Source: Fortiea sp. LEGE XX443
GTDB lineage: Bacteria > Cyanobacteriota > Cyanobacteriia > Cyanobacteriales > Nostocaceae
Assembly: GCF_015206815.1 (NCBI RefSeq)
Contig: NZ_JADEXZ010000030.1
Span: forward strand, 1-63,284
Reading direction: 5' to 3'
DNA length: 63,284 nt
Shown one piece after another: positions 46,441 through 54,899 of the stretch. A program made the position numbers and the translations under genes. The notes under the pieces were generated by a model. That model made no database searches. It saw only the letters and a list, made by a program, of their open reading frames with translations, and was not told where the DNA came from. Positions within the stretch are counted from its first letter, which is position 1. Each line of letters starts with the position of its first letter.

Positions 46441-46444
46441 TCAC

Positions 46445-46512
46445 TAATTCGTAATTCGTAATGACGCTCGCGGACTCGCTACCGCTACGCTAACGTAATT
46501 CGTAATTCATGA
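46445..46512. repeat. TAATTCG heptamers flanking a GC-rich repeat
   Basis: Two TAATTCG units at 46445-46458 are followed by a small GC-rich repeat (GACGCTCGCGGACTCGC and adjoining bases, about 46463-46493), then more GTAATTC units to 46512. It lies between clpS and the protease gene. Confidence 0.65.
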
Positions 46513-46558
46513 AGAAACACCCAATAATTGGAACTACGAATTTTTTCCCTTACTCAGT

Positions 46559-47389
46559 ATGAAAAACAACCTTGTCCGTTTAGCTAAACTCCCTGTTCCT
46601 GTTCGGCTGGGTTGTCTTATTTTCGTGCTGTTGGCGCTATGGTTACCTTTAGCTACGCCTATTTACTTACTAGTGGGTGATGCTAACTTAGTAAGTATTT
46701 TGACAATGGTTCTGCTATATGTAGAGTTTATTTTTCTCCTGAAGTTATGGGGTAAACATGTCTATCAGCAACCTCAAATTTTGCAGCATTACGGCTTAGA
46801 CATTACGCGACATAATAGGGTAGATTTGTTGCGTGGCTTGGCTATAGGGTTAACTAATATTTGGATACTTTTTGGGATAGAAGGACTTTTAGGCTGGCTG
46901 GTATGGCAACAGCCCAAAGTTTTTTTACTAAAAATAATTTTAGAAGGTTTAGTTGTTGGTTTAGGCGTTGGGTTTGCTGAGGAGTTATTATTTCGCGGCT
47001 GGCTGCTTGATGAATTACAACGTGATTACAGTCAGCGTGTGGCACTATGGACGGATGCTATTGTATTTGCTGCGTTGCATTTTATTAAGCCATTAGAAGC
47101 AATTATTCAAACTCTGCCGCAGTTCCCTGCTTTAGTAGTTTTGGGGTTAACGCAGGTATGGGCAAAGCGTTGGCGCAGAGGACGTTTAGGCTTACCAATT
47201 GGTTTGCATGGTGGTTTGGTTGGTGGCTTCTATATTATCAATGTTGGCGGATTAGTTCAATATACAAGTGTAGTGCCTGATTGGGTAACTGGAGTATATC
47301 AAAATCCTTTAATGGGCGTGATGGGGTTATGTTTAATGAGTATTTCGGCGTTGTGGATGAGAGGCCAATTGCAGCGATCGCACCTCTGA
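46559..47389 (+). CDS. CPBP family intramembrane glutamic endopeptidase
   Basis: This 276-residue polytopic membrane protease (CAAX protease and bacteriocin-processing family) has the signature EELLFRGWLLDEL (residues about 141-153, EExxxR) and the later HFIKP and GLHGGLVGGFYIINVG, which supply the conserved His residues. About eight membrane segments are predicted. The family includes processing and immunity proteins; the substrate is unknown. No bacteriocin gene is nearby. Confidence 0.92.
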   Translation: MKNNLVRLAKLPVPVRLGCLIFVLLALWLPLATPIYLLVGDANLVSILTMVLLYVEFIFLLKLWGKHVYQQPQILQHYGLDITRHNRVDLLRGLAIGLTNIWILFGIEGLLGWLVWQQPKVFLLKIILEGLVVGLGVGFAEELLFRGWLLDELQRDYSQRVALWTDAIVFAALHFIKPLEAIIQTLPQFPALVVLGLTQVWAKRWRRGRLGLPIGLHGGLVGGFYIINVGGLVQYTSVVPDWVTGVYQNPLMGVMGLCLMSISALWMRGQLQRSHL

Positions 47390-47435
47390 TAACTAAATTG
47401 TTTCTATAGATATAATTAACTTTATGCGATCGCAC

Positions 47436-47678
47436 CTACACCACATTATTGACTGAAATGATTCCTTCACCACACCACTGAATAAGTAACCATCTGTCAG
47501 AATCTTTATCCAGTGCTGGCTTGAGACGGAAGTTAAAAATTTCTTGCCATATCTCTACTCCATACTGAGATACAAAATCTGCCTCTAGTTCTTTGAACTG
47601 TTCCCATTGTCGATTTCCGATAGCAGTCAACATGGGAATGATTGCGGTAATTGAGACTTGTGCGGCGACGTGTGTCAT
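47436..47678 (-). CDS. Small hypothetical protein, 80 residues, coupled to the upstream gene
   Basis: This is an 80-residue protein with a hydrophobic N-terminal third (VSITAIIPMLTAIG) and a Trp-rich C-terminal half (WEQFKELEADF, YGVEIWQEIF, WLLIQWCG). The ATG overlaps the stop of the upstream 66-residue ORF in an ATGA (47675-47678), which supports a two-gene operon. The family is not recognised. Confidence 0.5.
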   Translation of the reverse strand: MTHVAAQVSITAIIPMLTAIGNRQWEQFKELEADFVSQYGVEIWQEIFNFRLKPALDKDSDRWLLIQWCGEGIISVNNVV

Positions 47679-47875
47679 TCTTGGTAGTCCTCAAAAATAC
47701 AAATAATCGGCATAGGTGGTTTTTTGGTCTTGATGATTTTAACCAACCGTTTACCCTTGCTTCTAGCAAGCGCAAAACAGGCTAACTCTGTTTCTGCTGC
47801 TGACCAATCCCTTGAGTCTGTTACCGGGTCAAACTCCTCTTCATCTGAGTTGTTTGATGAGCTTTCGTCGGTCAT
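47675..47875 (-). CDS. Small hypothetical protein, 66 residues, acidic N-terminus
   Basis: This is a 66-residue protein with an acidic N-terminus (SSNNSDEEEFDPVTDSRDW), then a basic stretch (RSKGKRLVKIIKTKK) and a hydrophobic end (PPMPIICIFEDYQE). It ends in the four-base overlap with the 80-residue ORF. Bipolar charge and short length would suit a regulatory or antitoxin-like role, but no toxin motif is visible in its partner. Not recognised. Confidence 0.5.
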   Translation of the reverse strand: MTDESSSNNSDEEEFDPVTDSRDWSAAETELACFALARSKGKRLVKIIKTKKPPMPIICIFEDYQE

Positions 47876-47991
47876 ACTTTGATTTTTTGATAGGGATTGC
47901 TACTGGGTAAAGTTAGGCTGATAAATTTTTACCTGCTTCACCTGCAAAAATTTTAACAATAGCCAAGGGTAGTGCTTTTTTTGTGCAATAT

Positions 47992-48630
47992 TTACGCCCG
48001 TGTCTCAATTACTGTACCCACTAAACATGCTTTATATAACTTCACACCATTTAAATTTGCTCCTTCTAATTCTGCACACAGCAAGTTAGCACCTGTCAAA
48101 TTTGCCCCTGCAAGATTCGCACCACGCAAGTCAACTTCTTCTAAATTCGCCTCACTTAACAATGTTCCTTGCAAGTCAGCACGGCTTAAGTCTGCGCCTT
48201 TGAGATTTGCTCCACTCAAGTTCGCACCGCGCAAGTCAGCACTCCGCAAGTCAACGCCTTGCAAGTTAACATTCATCAAATTCGCACCACTCAAAAAAGC
48301 ACCCGCTAAAGATACATCACTTAGAGTTGCGCCCATTAAGTTAGCGCCGCGTAAATTGCTACCACGCAAGTCAGCACTGGTTAAATCGGCTTGCATCAAA
48401 TTGGCTCCCATGAGGTTCGCCCGCAAGTCAGTTTCTTGTAGGTTTGCTCCCATCAAATTGGCTCCTTCTAAATGCCCACCTTCGAGTTTGGAACCCCTAA
48501 AATTAGTGCCAACTAGGGTAGCGCCAGCAAGATTAATGCGGCTTAAATCAAGTTTACAGAGTTCCTCATCCTCTAAATTTACCCCTGGGAGTTGTTTGAG
48601 GGTTCCGGCTTTAATTGCTTCAATGTTCAT
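47992..48630 (-). CDS. Pentapeptide-repeat protein
   Basis: This 212-residue protein consists almost entirely of A(N/D)LXX pentads from about residue 30 to 205 (for example ANLSGANLKGADLSRADLQG), predicted to form a right-handed quadrilateral beta-helix. No signal peptide or membrane segment is present. One pentad near residue 72 lacks a residue (ETDLR followed by ANLMG), breaking the phase. It overlaps the stop of the DICT/HD gene by four bases (ATGA, 48627-48630), so the two are co-translated and may work as a pair. Confidence 0.92.
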   Translation of the reverse strand: MNIEAIKAGTLKQLPGVNLEDEELCKLDLSRINLAGATLVGTNFRGSKLEGGHLEGANLMGANLQETDLRANLMGANLMQADLTSADLRGSNLRGANLMGATLSDVSLAGAFLSGANLMNVNLQGVDLRSADLRGANLSGANLKGADLSRADLQGTLLSEANLEEVDLRGANLAGANLTGANLLCAELEGANLNGVKLYKACLVGTVIETRA

Positions 48631-50027
48631 TTGAGGTAACTACCAATCTCCTCACTACTCTTGCTGTGACTATCCCACCGAGAATCAAGCAACCACATAC
48701 CGTTGCTGGCTTTGGTTGTCATCACGGGTAAATCGAGTCCTTGTTGCAAACCCATGACTAACAAAGTTAGGGCATCTATTAGTTTAGGGTCAAAGCGGGT
48801 TGATTGTTGGTGTCGGCATTCTTCTAAAGCTTGAGCAAATATTTCTTCCCGACTTTGATTAGCTGATTTAATTTGATTGACTCGCCATTGAAATTCCGCG
48901 ACTAATGCCAAAATTCTCGATTCTAAGGGAATTTCATCTCCAGCTAATCCTGCGGGTTCTCCTGTACCGTCCCACCACTCGGTTTGGTGCGTGATGATTT
49001 GGGCTACCGCCCGTAGTCTGGGCATGGTTCGTAACACCTGCGCCCCTGGTACTAAGGGACAAGTTAATGGACAACTGGGGGCTTGTTCTTGATAACGGAT
49101 GGATGTTCCGGGAGTCAGAACGCTTTCAGCTTGTTGTAGCGGATCGATGCGGTGTAGTAAACCTGCCAGCCGCAATCTTTTGATTTGCCAAGCTGGTAGT
49201 TCTAACAACTGTCCCATCACTTCAGAAAGGGCTACAACTTCTCCAGCGGCCATTGGGTTGTTGATGTCTGCTAAATCTATCAACTGCGCCATCCGCAAAA
49301 ATGCTTGGATTTCGTTAGAAACTAAGTTACGGTCAAGGGCTTGTTGACGCGGTGCTATGGGGATAGATAAGTTTTCTTGCCCAGTTTGGAGGTAATCGAC
49401 TACGCGTGAGACGACTGTACTTAAGTCTTCTGGTGTAAAGAGACGAGATTGGATTGCTTGTTGATGAGTAGTGAGTTTTTTTGCTAGTTCTGGGTTGTAT
49501 TGTTGAATATGAGCGATCGCTAATCCTACTGTTTCTCTGACTAACTCTGGTTCAAATGTCCATAAACCATAGAATTTTCGCTCTAAATCTGAGGCTGGTA
49601 ATCCACCTGCACCATAATAATCAGCTTCTGATAGTTCTTGACAAAGCACCATCGCAGTGTATTCTGGTGACAGAATAATCAAATGCCATTCCTGCGCTAC
49701 TGGGTCGGTTGGCTCTAATGACACTAAGTCTACATTAGGTAATTGACTGGTGGGATGTTCAACAAAGCCTGTGTCTGATGATGCCATGATGACAATTTCA
49801 CGGCTACATCTGGCAATGTCTGCGTATCTTTCTGCTTCTAGCAGATACCATTTACCCCTTTGGAAAGCTGTAATTACCAGGGGCTTACCTTCATCAGAAA
49901 GAATGTGGTCTTCTAGAGCATGACACAAAGAAACTAGGGTATTTTTGTAATACACCCCAAATCGAATTGGTCTGCTGCTACGGCGATGGGCTGTTTCCAG
50001 TTGTTGTAAGATCGAACCTTCTAACAT
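48627..50027 (-). CDS. DICT sensory domain protein with degenerate HD-GYP domain
   Basis: This 466-residue protein has an N-terminal DICT domain, a sensor module found with diguanylate cyclases (FGVYYKNTLVSLCHALE near residue 23, then ITAFQRGKWYLLEAERYADI and EIVIMASSD), and a C-terminal HD-GYP-like domain (residues about 225-440). In that domain the HD pair reads LLHRIDPL, with Arg in place of the expected Asp. The second motif reads THQTEWWDGTGEPAGLAG, so GYP is replaced by GEP. c-di-GMP hydrolysis is therefore doubtful; a binding or signalling role is more likely. It overlaps the pentapeptide gene. Confidence 0.8.
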   Translation of the reverse strand: MLEGSILQQLETAHRRSSRPIRFGVYYKNTLVSLCHALEDHILSDEGKPLVITAFQRGKWYLLEAERYADIARCSREIVIMASSDTGFVEHPTSQLPNVDLVSLEPTDPVAQEWHLIILSPEYTAMVLCQELSEADYYGAGGLPASDLERKFYGLWTFEPELVRETVGLAIAHIQQYNPELAKKLTTHQQAIQSRLFTPEDLSTVVSRVVDYLQTGQENLSIPIAPRQQALDRNLVSNEIQAFLRMAQLIDLADINNPMAAGEVVALSEVMGQLLELPAWQIKRLRLAGLLHRIDPLQQAESVLTPGTSIRYQEQAPSCPLTCPLVPGAQVLRTMPRLRAVAQIITHQTEWWDGTGEPAGLAGDEIPLESRILALVAEFQWRVNQIKSANQSREEIFAQALEECRHQQSTRFDPKLIDALTLLVMGLQQGLDLPVMTTKASNGMWLLDSRWDSHSKSSEEIGSYLK

Positions 50028-50122
50028 GGGGTTTGGTTAAGTGAACCGCAGAGGGGAGAGAAATGAGGAAAGAGGTTAGATATAAGGAAGAAATTTTTTA
50101 GTTTCTAACTTCTCTCTGTATT

Positions 50123-51697
50123 TTATGATATACTTGATAGTTGCTTTTCTTTCGTCTCGATAGGTGCAGATAGTGCTGCTTCTAAGTCAGCACAACCTAG
50201 CTTTTCTTCTAGGATTTTCATTACTTCTCGTCCGAAATCGTTGGGATTTTGTCGCCAAGCTTGCAAGCAGACTTCACCAAAGAAAGAACCAAGAGGTTCA
50301 GGATTCCAAAGTAGTTTTTTAGCTGTCCACGGCATCAAGCTCATAGGATCGTACCCCGGTTTGAGGATACCTTCTTGGAAAGCATACTCTTCTAAATGAG
50401 TATGGGGTTGGAGTCCAATAAAGAAGATGGCAGGTTCGACTTTATCTGCGCCAAAAATTCGTTCTAATTCGCGGTGGTAGGCGATGGTTTGGCGAATAGT
50501 TTCGGGACGTTCATCGATGACGTTAAAGGAGTAATTGACGGAAACTAAATCGTTAAACCCGGCTGCTTTTAAGTCACGGCAGTTTTGCAAGACAGTCCGC
50601 AGATTGTAACCCATCCGCATTTTGCGTACAAGTTCTTGAGAACCGCTGGTAATGCCGATTTCAAAATAGTTCATCCCGGTTTTTGCCATCAAATCGCATA
50701 ATTCGGGTGTTAAGTTGTCGGCTCTGATGTATGCTGCCCAATGGATGTCTGTCATTCCAGAATCAACGATCGCCTGCAATAGTTCTATGGCATCATTGAT
50801 AAATCTCCGCGCGGGGATGAATTGAGCATCGGTAAACCAAAAGTTACGCACACCGCGATTATATAGTTGTCGCATTTCAGCCACAACTTCTGCTGCTGGA
50901 TTTATCCGTACTTGTTTACCTTCAACGACAGTGTAAACACAGTAGCAACAGTTATGCGGACAACCCCGCTTGGTTTGAACACCTATATAAAAATCTTTGT
51001 CTTGCAGATAATAGTTAAACTCTGGCCAGACATTTTCGATATAGTCGTAGTTACAAGCACTTTTTTCTAACGGAGTTGGTTGTTCATGAATCAAGCGTTG
51101 GCGTGGTTTGCCTTCTCCGACTACATAACAGCGTTCATCACGAAATTCTTTACCACTTAAGAATTTTTCTAGTAAGGTTTCGCCTTCTCCCACAGAAATA
51201 ATTGTTCCTGAAGGTAAGCTTTTACCTAACTGTTCGTAAAATACGCTGACTGCACCACCACCCACAACTGCACGCGCATCAGTGTTGTATTTTTGGGCGC
51301 GGTTTAACCCGCGTTTGATTAATCCCAGATTCCGCCACAACTCTACATAGTAGGCAATAAAGATTCGTAATCCACCCAATGCCCCGCGTAATTTTATGAA
51401 GGGATTTTTGGCGTAGTAAAATTCAAAAGCATTTTGCAGTGGGTTCCCCCCACGTCCACCCACTGGAGCATAAATCTGAATATCCCGCCAAGAAAATACT
51501 AGTAATGTGGGTTTAAATTCATCAATACAGCGATCTAAAGCCGTAGCATAGTCTAAAGGTGGCACTGTTCCCAAATCGAAAATGCGCTGTTCGATTTTAG
51601 GGAATAGCTTGTAGACATGATCGCACAGGTAAACAACCCCAATGGGAAAGATGGGGTTACATGGAAGGCGAACATAGAGAATTCGATTTTCGATCAT
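50123..51697 (-). CDS. Radical SAM protein with N-terminal B12-binding-like domain
   Basis: This 524-residue radical SAM enzyme has its CxxxCxxC cluster in KRGCPHNCCYCVYT near residue 240 and TIM-barrel segments FWFTDAQFIPAR and YFEIGITSGSQELVRKM. The N-terminal 210 residues resemble a B12-binding-like Rossmann domain (PTLLVFSWRDIQIYAP, AVVGGGAVSVFYEQLG), but no DxHxxG motif is seen. I recall databases naming similar cyanobacterial proteins 'photosystem II high light acclimation radical SAM protein'; this is unverified. The product is unknown. Confidence 0.85.
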   Translation of the reverse strand: MIENRILYVRLPCNPIFPIGVVYLCDHVYKLFPKIEQRIFDLGTVPPLDYATALDRCIDEFKPTLLVFSWRDIQIYAPVGGRGGNPLQNAFEFYYAKNPFIKLRGALGGLRIFIAYYVELWRNLGLIKRGLNRAQKYNTDARAVVGGGAVSVFYEQLGKSLPSGTIISVGEGETLLEKFLSGKEFRDERCYVVGEGKPRQRLIHEQPTPLEKSACNYDYIENVWPEFNYYLQDKDFYIGVQTKRGCPHNCCYCVYTVVEGKQVRINPAAEVVAEMRQLYNRGVRNFWFTDAQFIPARRFINDAIELLQAIVDSGMTDIHWAAYIRADNLTPELCDLMAKTGMNYFEIGITSGSQELVRKMRMGYNLRTVLQNCRDLKAAGFNDLVSVNYSFNVIDERPETIRQTIAYHRELERIFGADKVEPAIFFIGLQPHTHLEEYAFQEGILKPGYDPMSLMPWTAKKLLWNPEPLGSFFGEVCLQAWRQNPNDFGREVMKILEEKLGCADLEAALSAPIETKEKQLSSIS

Positions 51698-52269
51698 TTA
51701 GTGTTTTAACCTCTTTCTTGCCATTCTGGAAGGAAAAGCCAGAGATACAGTCAGTTTTGTAATCTAAGTTTTGGTTAGTCTTATAATCTATGGCAATCTA
51801 ATTTGACGGTTGAGCAATTTTATGCTTTTACGATTTTCCGGCGAAAATTGCAGAAATGGCTAAATTTGCTTGGCATCACACAGGATAGATTGCTTTATGA
51901 ATAAATTGTTCATATATCTTTACCATAACATTGAGTTCATCCATTAAGCGATGATCTCTTTTTATTACTTTGGGAATAGAACAAAACAATAACTCATCCC
52001 AAAGTGGATACAAGCTAACTGATTTATGGTTAATTAATAGCCATAACAAATTTGTAACCAAAGAAAATAATTAAAAATTTTCCTTAACAATGTATAATTT
52101 ACTAAAAATTAATTTCTTTTATAAAATTTTCATCATTTGAACATAACTTTAGATAGAAATAACGTAGAAATTTTCAGTTGGTAGTCGGAGTTACAGCAAC
52201 TGGGGATCAGCCGATGTTAGTCTTGGCTGATGTAATATACAATGTTTGGCGTAAAGCTCCTCGGCAGTT
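51698..52269. other. Divergent intergenic region with a leader hairpin
   Basis: This is a 572-base AT-rich stretch. A minus-strand frame at 51876-52061 (61 codons) has no family resemblance. The hairpin at 52206-52231 lies 38 bases before DUF1830. Confidence 0.5.
52206..52231 (+). promoter_or_regulatory. Hairpin in the DUF1830 leader
   Basis: ATCAGCC (52206-52212) and GGCTGAT (52225-52231) are perfect 7-bp arms around a 12-base loop. It ends 38 bases before the ATG and would be in the 5' untranslated region if transcription starts upstream. No riboswitch class was recognised. Confidence 0.4.
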
Positions 52270-52647
52270 ATGGCTCAAATACTAGATTCTCTACCACCTG
52301 AGGAATCGGGGAAAATTCTCTGCTGCTACGTTAATGCCACGAGCAAAATCCAGGTAGCTCGCATCTCTAACATTTCTAACTGGTACTTTGAAAGGGTTGT
52401 GTTTCCTGGGCAACGCCTCGTGTTTGAAGCCCCACTAGAAGCTCACATGGAGATTCATACGGGGATGATGGCAAGTGCAATTTTATCAGATACGATTCCG
52501 TGCGATCGCCTGGCAATTCACGAGCCAAGCAGTGTCGAGTTTAATACCGACTCAGTTACTCTCGACCCTATCAGTAAAAAACCAATAGTCCATTCAATTA
52601 ATACCAAAACCGGAGATACAACAAAACCTTTAACCCTGATGCTCTAG
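52270..52647 (+). CDS. DUF1830 family protein
   Basis: This 125-residue soluble protein fits DUF1830, a cyanobacterial family. The hallmark is ILCCYVNATSKIQVARISNI near residue 16, followed by FERVVFPGQRLVFEA. A short beta-sheet fold is likely. The C-terminal 40 residues are variable. Function unknown. Its own terminator lies at 52688-52715. Confidence 0.88.
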   Translation: MAQILDSLPPEESGKILCCYVNATSKIQVARISNISNWYFERVVFPGQRLVFEAPLEAHMEIHTGMMASAILSDTIPCDRLAIHEPSSVEFNTDSVTLDPISKKPIVHSINTKTGDTTKPLTLML

Positions 52648-52687
52648 CATCCTTTGATTAAAATAAAAAATTTCTTCAATAAAATTT

Positions 52688-52715
52688 AAGGTTGCTGATT
52701 TCAGCGGCCTTTTTT
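52688..52715 (+). terminator. Terminator after DUF1830
   Basis: AAGGTTGCTG (52688-52697) pairs with CAGCGGCCTT (52702-52711) using two G-U pairs around a four-base loop, followed by TTTTTT. A good factor-independent terminator. Confidence 0.8.
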
Positions 52716-52774
52716 ATTGTGTTAAAAGTCAAGAGTCAATGGTCAAGAAGCTAAAATTTGATACTACTCTTCTC

Positions 52775-52845
52775 CTAACGGAGACGCTACGCGTAGCTTG
52801 CTTCCCCGTAGGGGTACGGGAAGCCGCGCAAAGCACGTCTACAGA
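52775..52845. repeat. GC-rich dispersed repeat before DUF4079
   Basis: The stretch contains GGAGACGCTACGCGTAGC and CCCCGTAGGGGTACGGG, a palindromic repeat type common in heterocystous cyanobacteria; related sequence lies at 13659-13692 and 26308-26340. It happens to keep the DUF4079 frame open upstream, which makes the start look longer than it is. Confidence 0.6.
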
Positions 52846-52867
52846 CTTCACACTTCATACTTTATTT

Positions 52868-53320
52868 ATGCACCTACCTTCTTTTCTCTGGTTGTGGAAA
52901 ATAGCTGCTTGGTCGATGGGGTTATCCCTACTGGCGTATTTGATGTTAGCAATTACTGGTGTTTGGATGTGGCGAGCGAGAACTTCTCAATCTTTGCCTA
53001 ATTTTTTAGAGTTTCCTGGGGGAGTGCGATCGCTCCATCTTACAATGGGCATTAGTATGGTGAGTTTAGTTTTACTATTACTGGCGATCGGGATTATCGG
53101 CACTTTAGGCCACTTTGGTTCTTTGGGGCAATCTTCACATTTAGTTTCTGGGCTAGTAGTAGTATTTTTAGTATTACTATCTGCTATTAGTGCAACTCAA
53201 ATTAGCCCCAGAAGACATTGGGTTAAAACTTTACACATTACTGTCAATATGATTCTCTTCGCCGGGTTTGCTTGGGTATCCCTAACTGGTTGGACTGTGG
53301 TACAGAAGTATTTGCCATAG
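52868..53320 (+). CDS. DUF4079 membrane protein
   Basis: From the ATG at 52868 this is a 150-residue polytopic membrane protein with four predicted segments. It starts HLPSFLWLWKIAAWSMGLSL and has HLTMGISMVSLVLLLLAIGI, both fitting DUF4079, a cyanobacterial and plastid family with conserved His residues that may bind haem. The frame remains open 43 codons upstream only because it passes through the repeat at 52775-52845, so I chose the internal start. Function unknown. Confidence 0.85.
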   Translation: MHLPSFLWLWKIAAWSMGLSLLAYLMLAITGVWMWRARTSQSLPNFLEFPGGVRSLHLTMGISMVSLVLLLLAIGIIGTLGHFGSLGQSSHLVSGLVVVFLVLLSAISATQISPRRHWVKTLHITVNMILFAGFAWVSLTGWTVVQKYLP

Positions 53321-53382
53321 AGTCGCCTGAAGATTGTCCTTCCAGTTAGGATAAAACTGAAAGCAACTATCGTGATGGAACC

Positions 53383-53943
53383 GTGACAGCAAACTCAGCT
53401 AATACCTCTACTGTCGTTTTTCGTCTATCTCCGTTGATTCGGATTACCCTGTTGAGTTTATATCTAGCACTCACAGTACCATTGCCATTTTTAGCCCAAG
53501 CAACAGCCGCACAAACACCACCATCATTACTCTGGCTAGGAATTAGTATTGGCTTTGTCGGACTTTATGCAGTGTTGACAGAAAGAGTAATTACCAATGA
53601 GCAAGAAATTCAAGTAACTTACCCTGTTTGGGTTCCGCGTTTCTTTCGTCAAGGTTGGACTTTACCTTGGTCGGATGTTAAAGAAATCAAACCCCGTTCT
53701 ACTGGACAAGGGGGACTAGTTTATTATTTCCTCAGCAAAGATGGCAAAGCTTATCTATTACCGATGAGAGTGGCTGGATTTGCCCGTTTAGTCAATATTG
53801 TGCAAGCCAAAACAGGCATAGACACCAAAGATGTTCGCCCCTTAGCCCAACCTTGGATGTATGCAATTTTGCTAGGATTTACATTACTACTGCTGTTAGT
53901 CGATGCTTGGACTATCACTACAGCCTTGACTAATAATTACTAG
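53383..53943 (+). CDS. Membrane protein with PH-like cytosolic loop
   Basis: This 186-residue protein has two N-terminal membrane segments (residues about 18-38 and 48-65), a soluble loop with WVPRFFRQGWTLPWSDVKEIKPR that resembles the beta-rich core of bacterial PH-like (YdbT/YcxB) proteins, and a C-terminal membrane segment (YAILLGFTLLLLLVDAW). The start is GTG at 53383. It follows DUF4079 after 62 bases, so the two may be co-transcribed. Function unknown. Confidence 0.7.
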   Translation: MTANSANTSTVVFRLSPLIRITLLSLYLALTVPLPFLAQATAAQTPPSLLWLGISIGFVGLYAVLTERVITNEQEIQVTYPVWVPRFFRQGWTLPWSDVKEIKPRSTGQGGLVYYFLSKDGKAYLLPMRVAGFARLVNIVQAKTGIDTKDVRPLAQPWMYAILLGFTLLLLLVDAWTITTALTNNY

Positions 53944-54036
53944 TTCGTAATTCGTAATTAAAGAAGGGCTACAATCCCTCATTAAACTATAAATTTAATT
54001 ACGAATTATTGTGATAGAGACATCTTAAACAAAAGC

Positions 54037-54079
54037 CTCACGCAGAAACGCAAAAAAACTCTCCGCGCCTCTGCGTGAG
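54037..54079. repeat. 10-bp inverted repeat upstream of the ABC ATPase gene
   Basis: CTCACGCAGA (54037-54046) and TCTGCGTGAG (54070-54079) are perfect inverted repeats 23 bases apart, 20 bases before the GTG at 54100. This is a dispersed-repeat type seen in cyanobacterial genomes. It may form a hairpin in the leader and affect translation. Confidence 0.55.
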
Positions 54080-54099
54080 AATAAAGGAAAATTGTAATT

Positions 54100-54870
54100 G
54101 TGGATAATTTCACGTCACAAGCCCAACTCAGGGTTGAGCAAGTTAATCTATTTACAAAATTGAAAAGTAATCACCAAGGCTACCCCATTTTACAGGATAT
54201 TTCTTTCCAAGTATTCCCTGGTGAAAGAATTGCGATCGCCGGAGTAACTGGTGCTGGAAAAACCTCATTACTACGCCTAATAAACCGCTTGAGCGAACCC
54301 ACTAGCGGCAAAATCTATCTCGAAAATCAAGAATATTCCCAAATTCCTACTATCCAACTACGCCAAAGGGTGACACTGGTATTGCAAGAGTCAAAACTAC
54401 TGGGGATGACAGTCCAGCAAGCCTTAGAATATCCTTTAGTTTTGCGAATGTTGCCCAAACAGACGATTCAGCAACGAGTCAGTCACTGGATGGAACAACT
54501 GCGAATTCCTGATGATTGGTTAGGCAAAACAGAGTTACAGCTTTCATCGGGACAAAGACAACTAGTAGCGATCGCTCGTGCTTTAATCATCCAACCTAAA
54601 ATCCTACTATTAGATGAGCCAACATCTGCCTTGGATAGGGGTACAGCCTCTCATCTGATACAAATCTTAATTCAACTAGCTCAAACCCAACAAACTACAA
54701 TTTTGATGGTCAATCACCAGTTAGATTTGTCTCAAATGTTTTGTACACGAATATTGCACCTGCACCAAGGTCAGTTGTTAGCAGATAAATCAAACTCTGA
54801 GGTAGACTTAGCTAGTTTACAAGCCAGTTTGATTCAAGCAGAAGTGCAAGCAGCAGAAGAATGGATTTAA
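54100..54870 (+). CDS. Orphan ABC transporter ATP-binding protein
   Basis: This 256-residue nucleotide-binding subunit has Walker A GVTGAGKTSLL near residue 48, the signature LSSGQRQLVAIARAL near residue 148 (LSSGQ instead of the usual LSGGQ), Walker B ILLLDEPTSALD near residue 168 and the switch His in MVNHQLD. The sequence lies nearest to the phosphate or FetA-like ATPases. No permease or binding-protein gene is adjacent, so its transporter is elsewhere. The GTG start gives an N-terminus of normal length. Confidence 0.9.
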   Translation: MDNFTSQAQLRVEQVNLFTKLKSNHQGYPILQDISFQVFPGERIAIAGVTGAGKTSLLRLINRLSEPTSGKIYLENQEYSQIPTIQLRQRVTLVLQESKLLGMTVQQALEYPLVLRMLPKQTIQQRVSHWMEQLRIPDDWLGKTELQLSSGQRQLVAIARALIIQPKILLLDEPTSALDRGTASHLIQILIQLAQTQQTTILMVNHQLDLSQMFCTRILHLHQGQLLADKSNSEVDLASLQASLIQAEVQAAEEWI

Positions 54871-54899
54871 CACCCCTACACACTTTTCGTTTAATAAAA

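Noticed and set aside
47972-48634. 220-codon plus-strand frame antisense to the pentapeptide gene
   Set aside because: Its length comes from the repetitive pentapeptide coding sequence; the product is a monotonous Lys/Phe/Ala/Pro repeat.
51876-52061. 61-codon minus-strand frame in the region before DUF1830
   Set aside because: It has a plausible composition but no family resemblance and no hairpin or overlap to support it.
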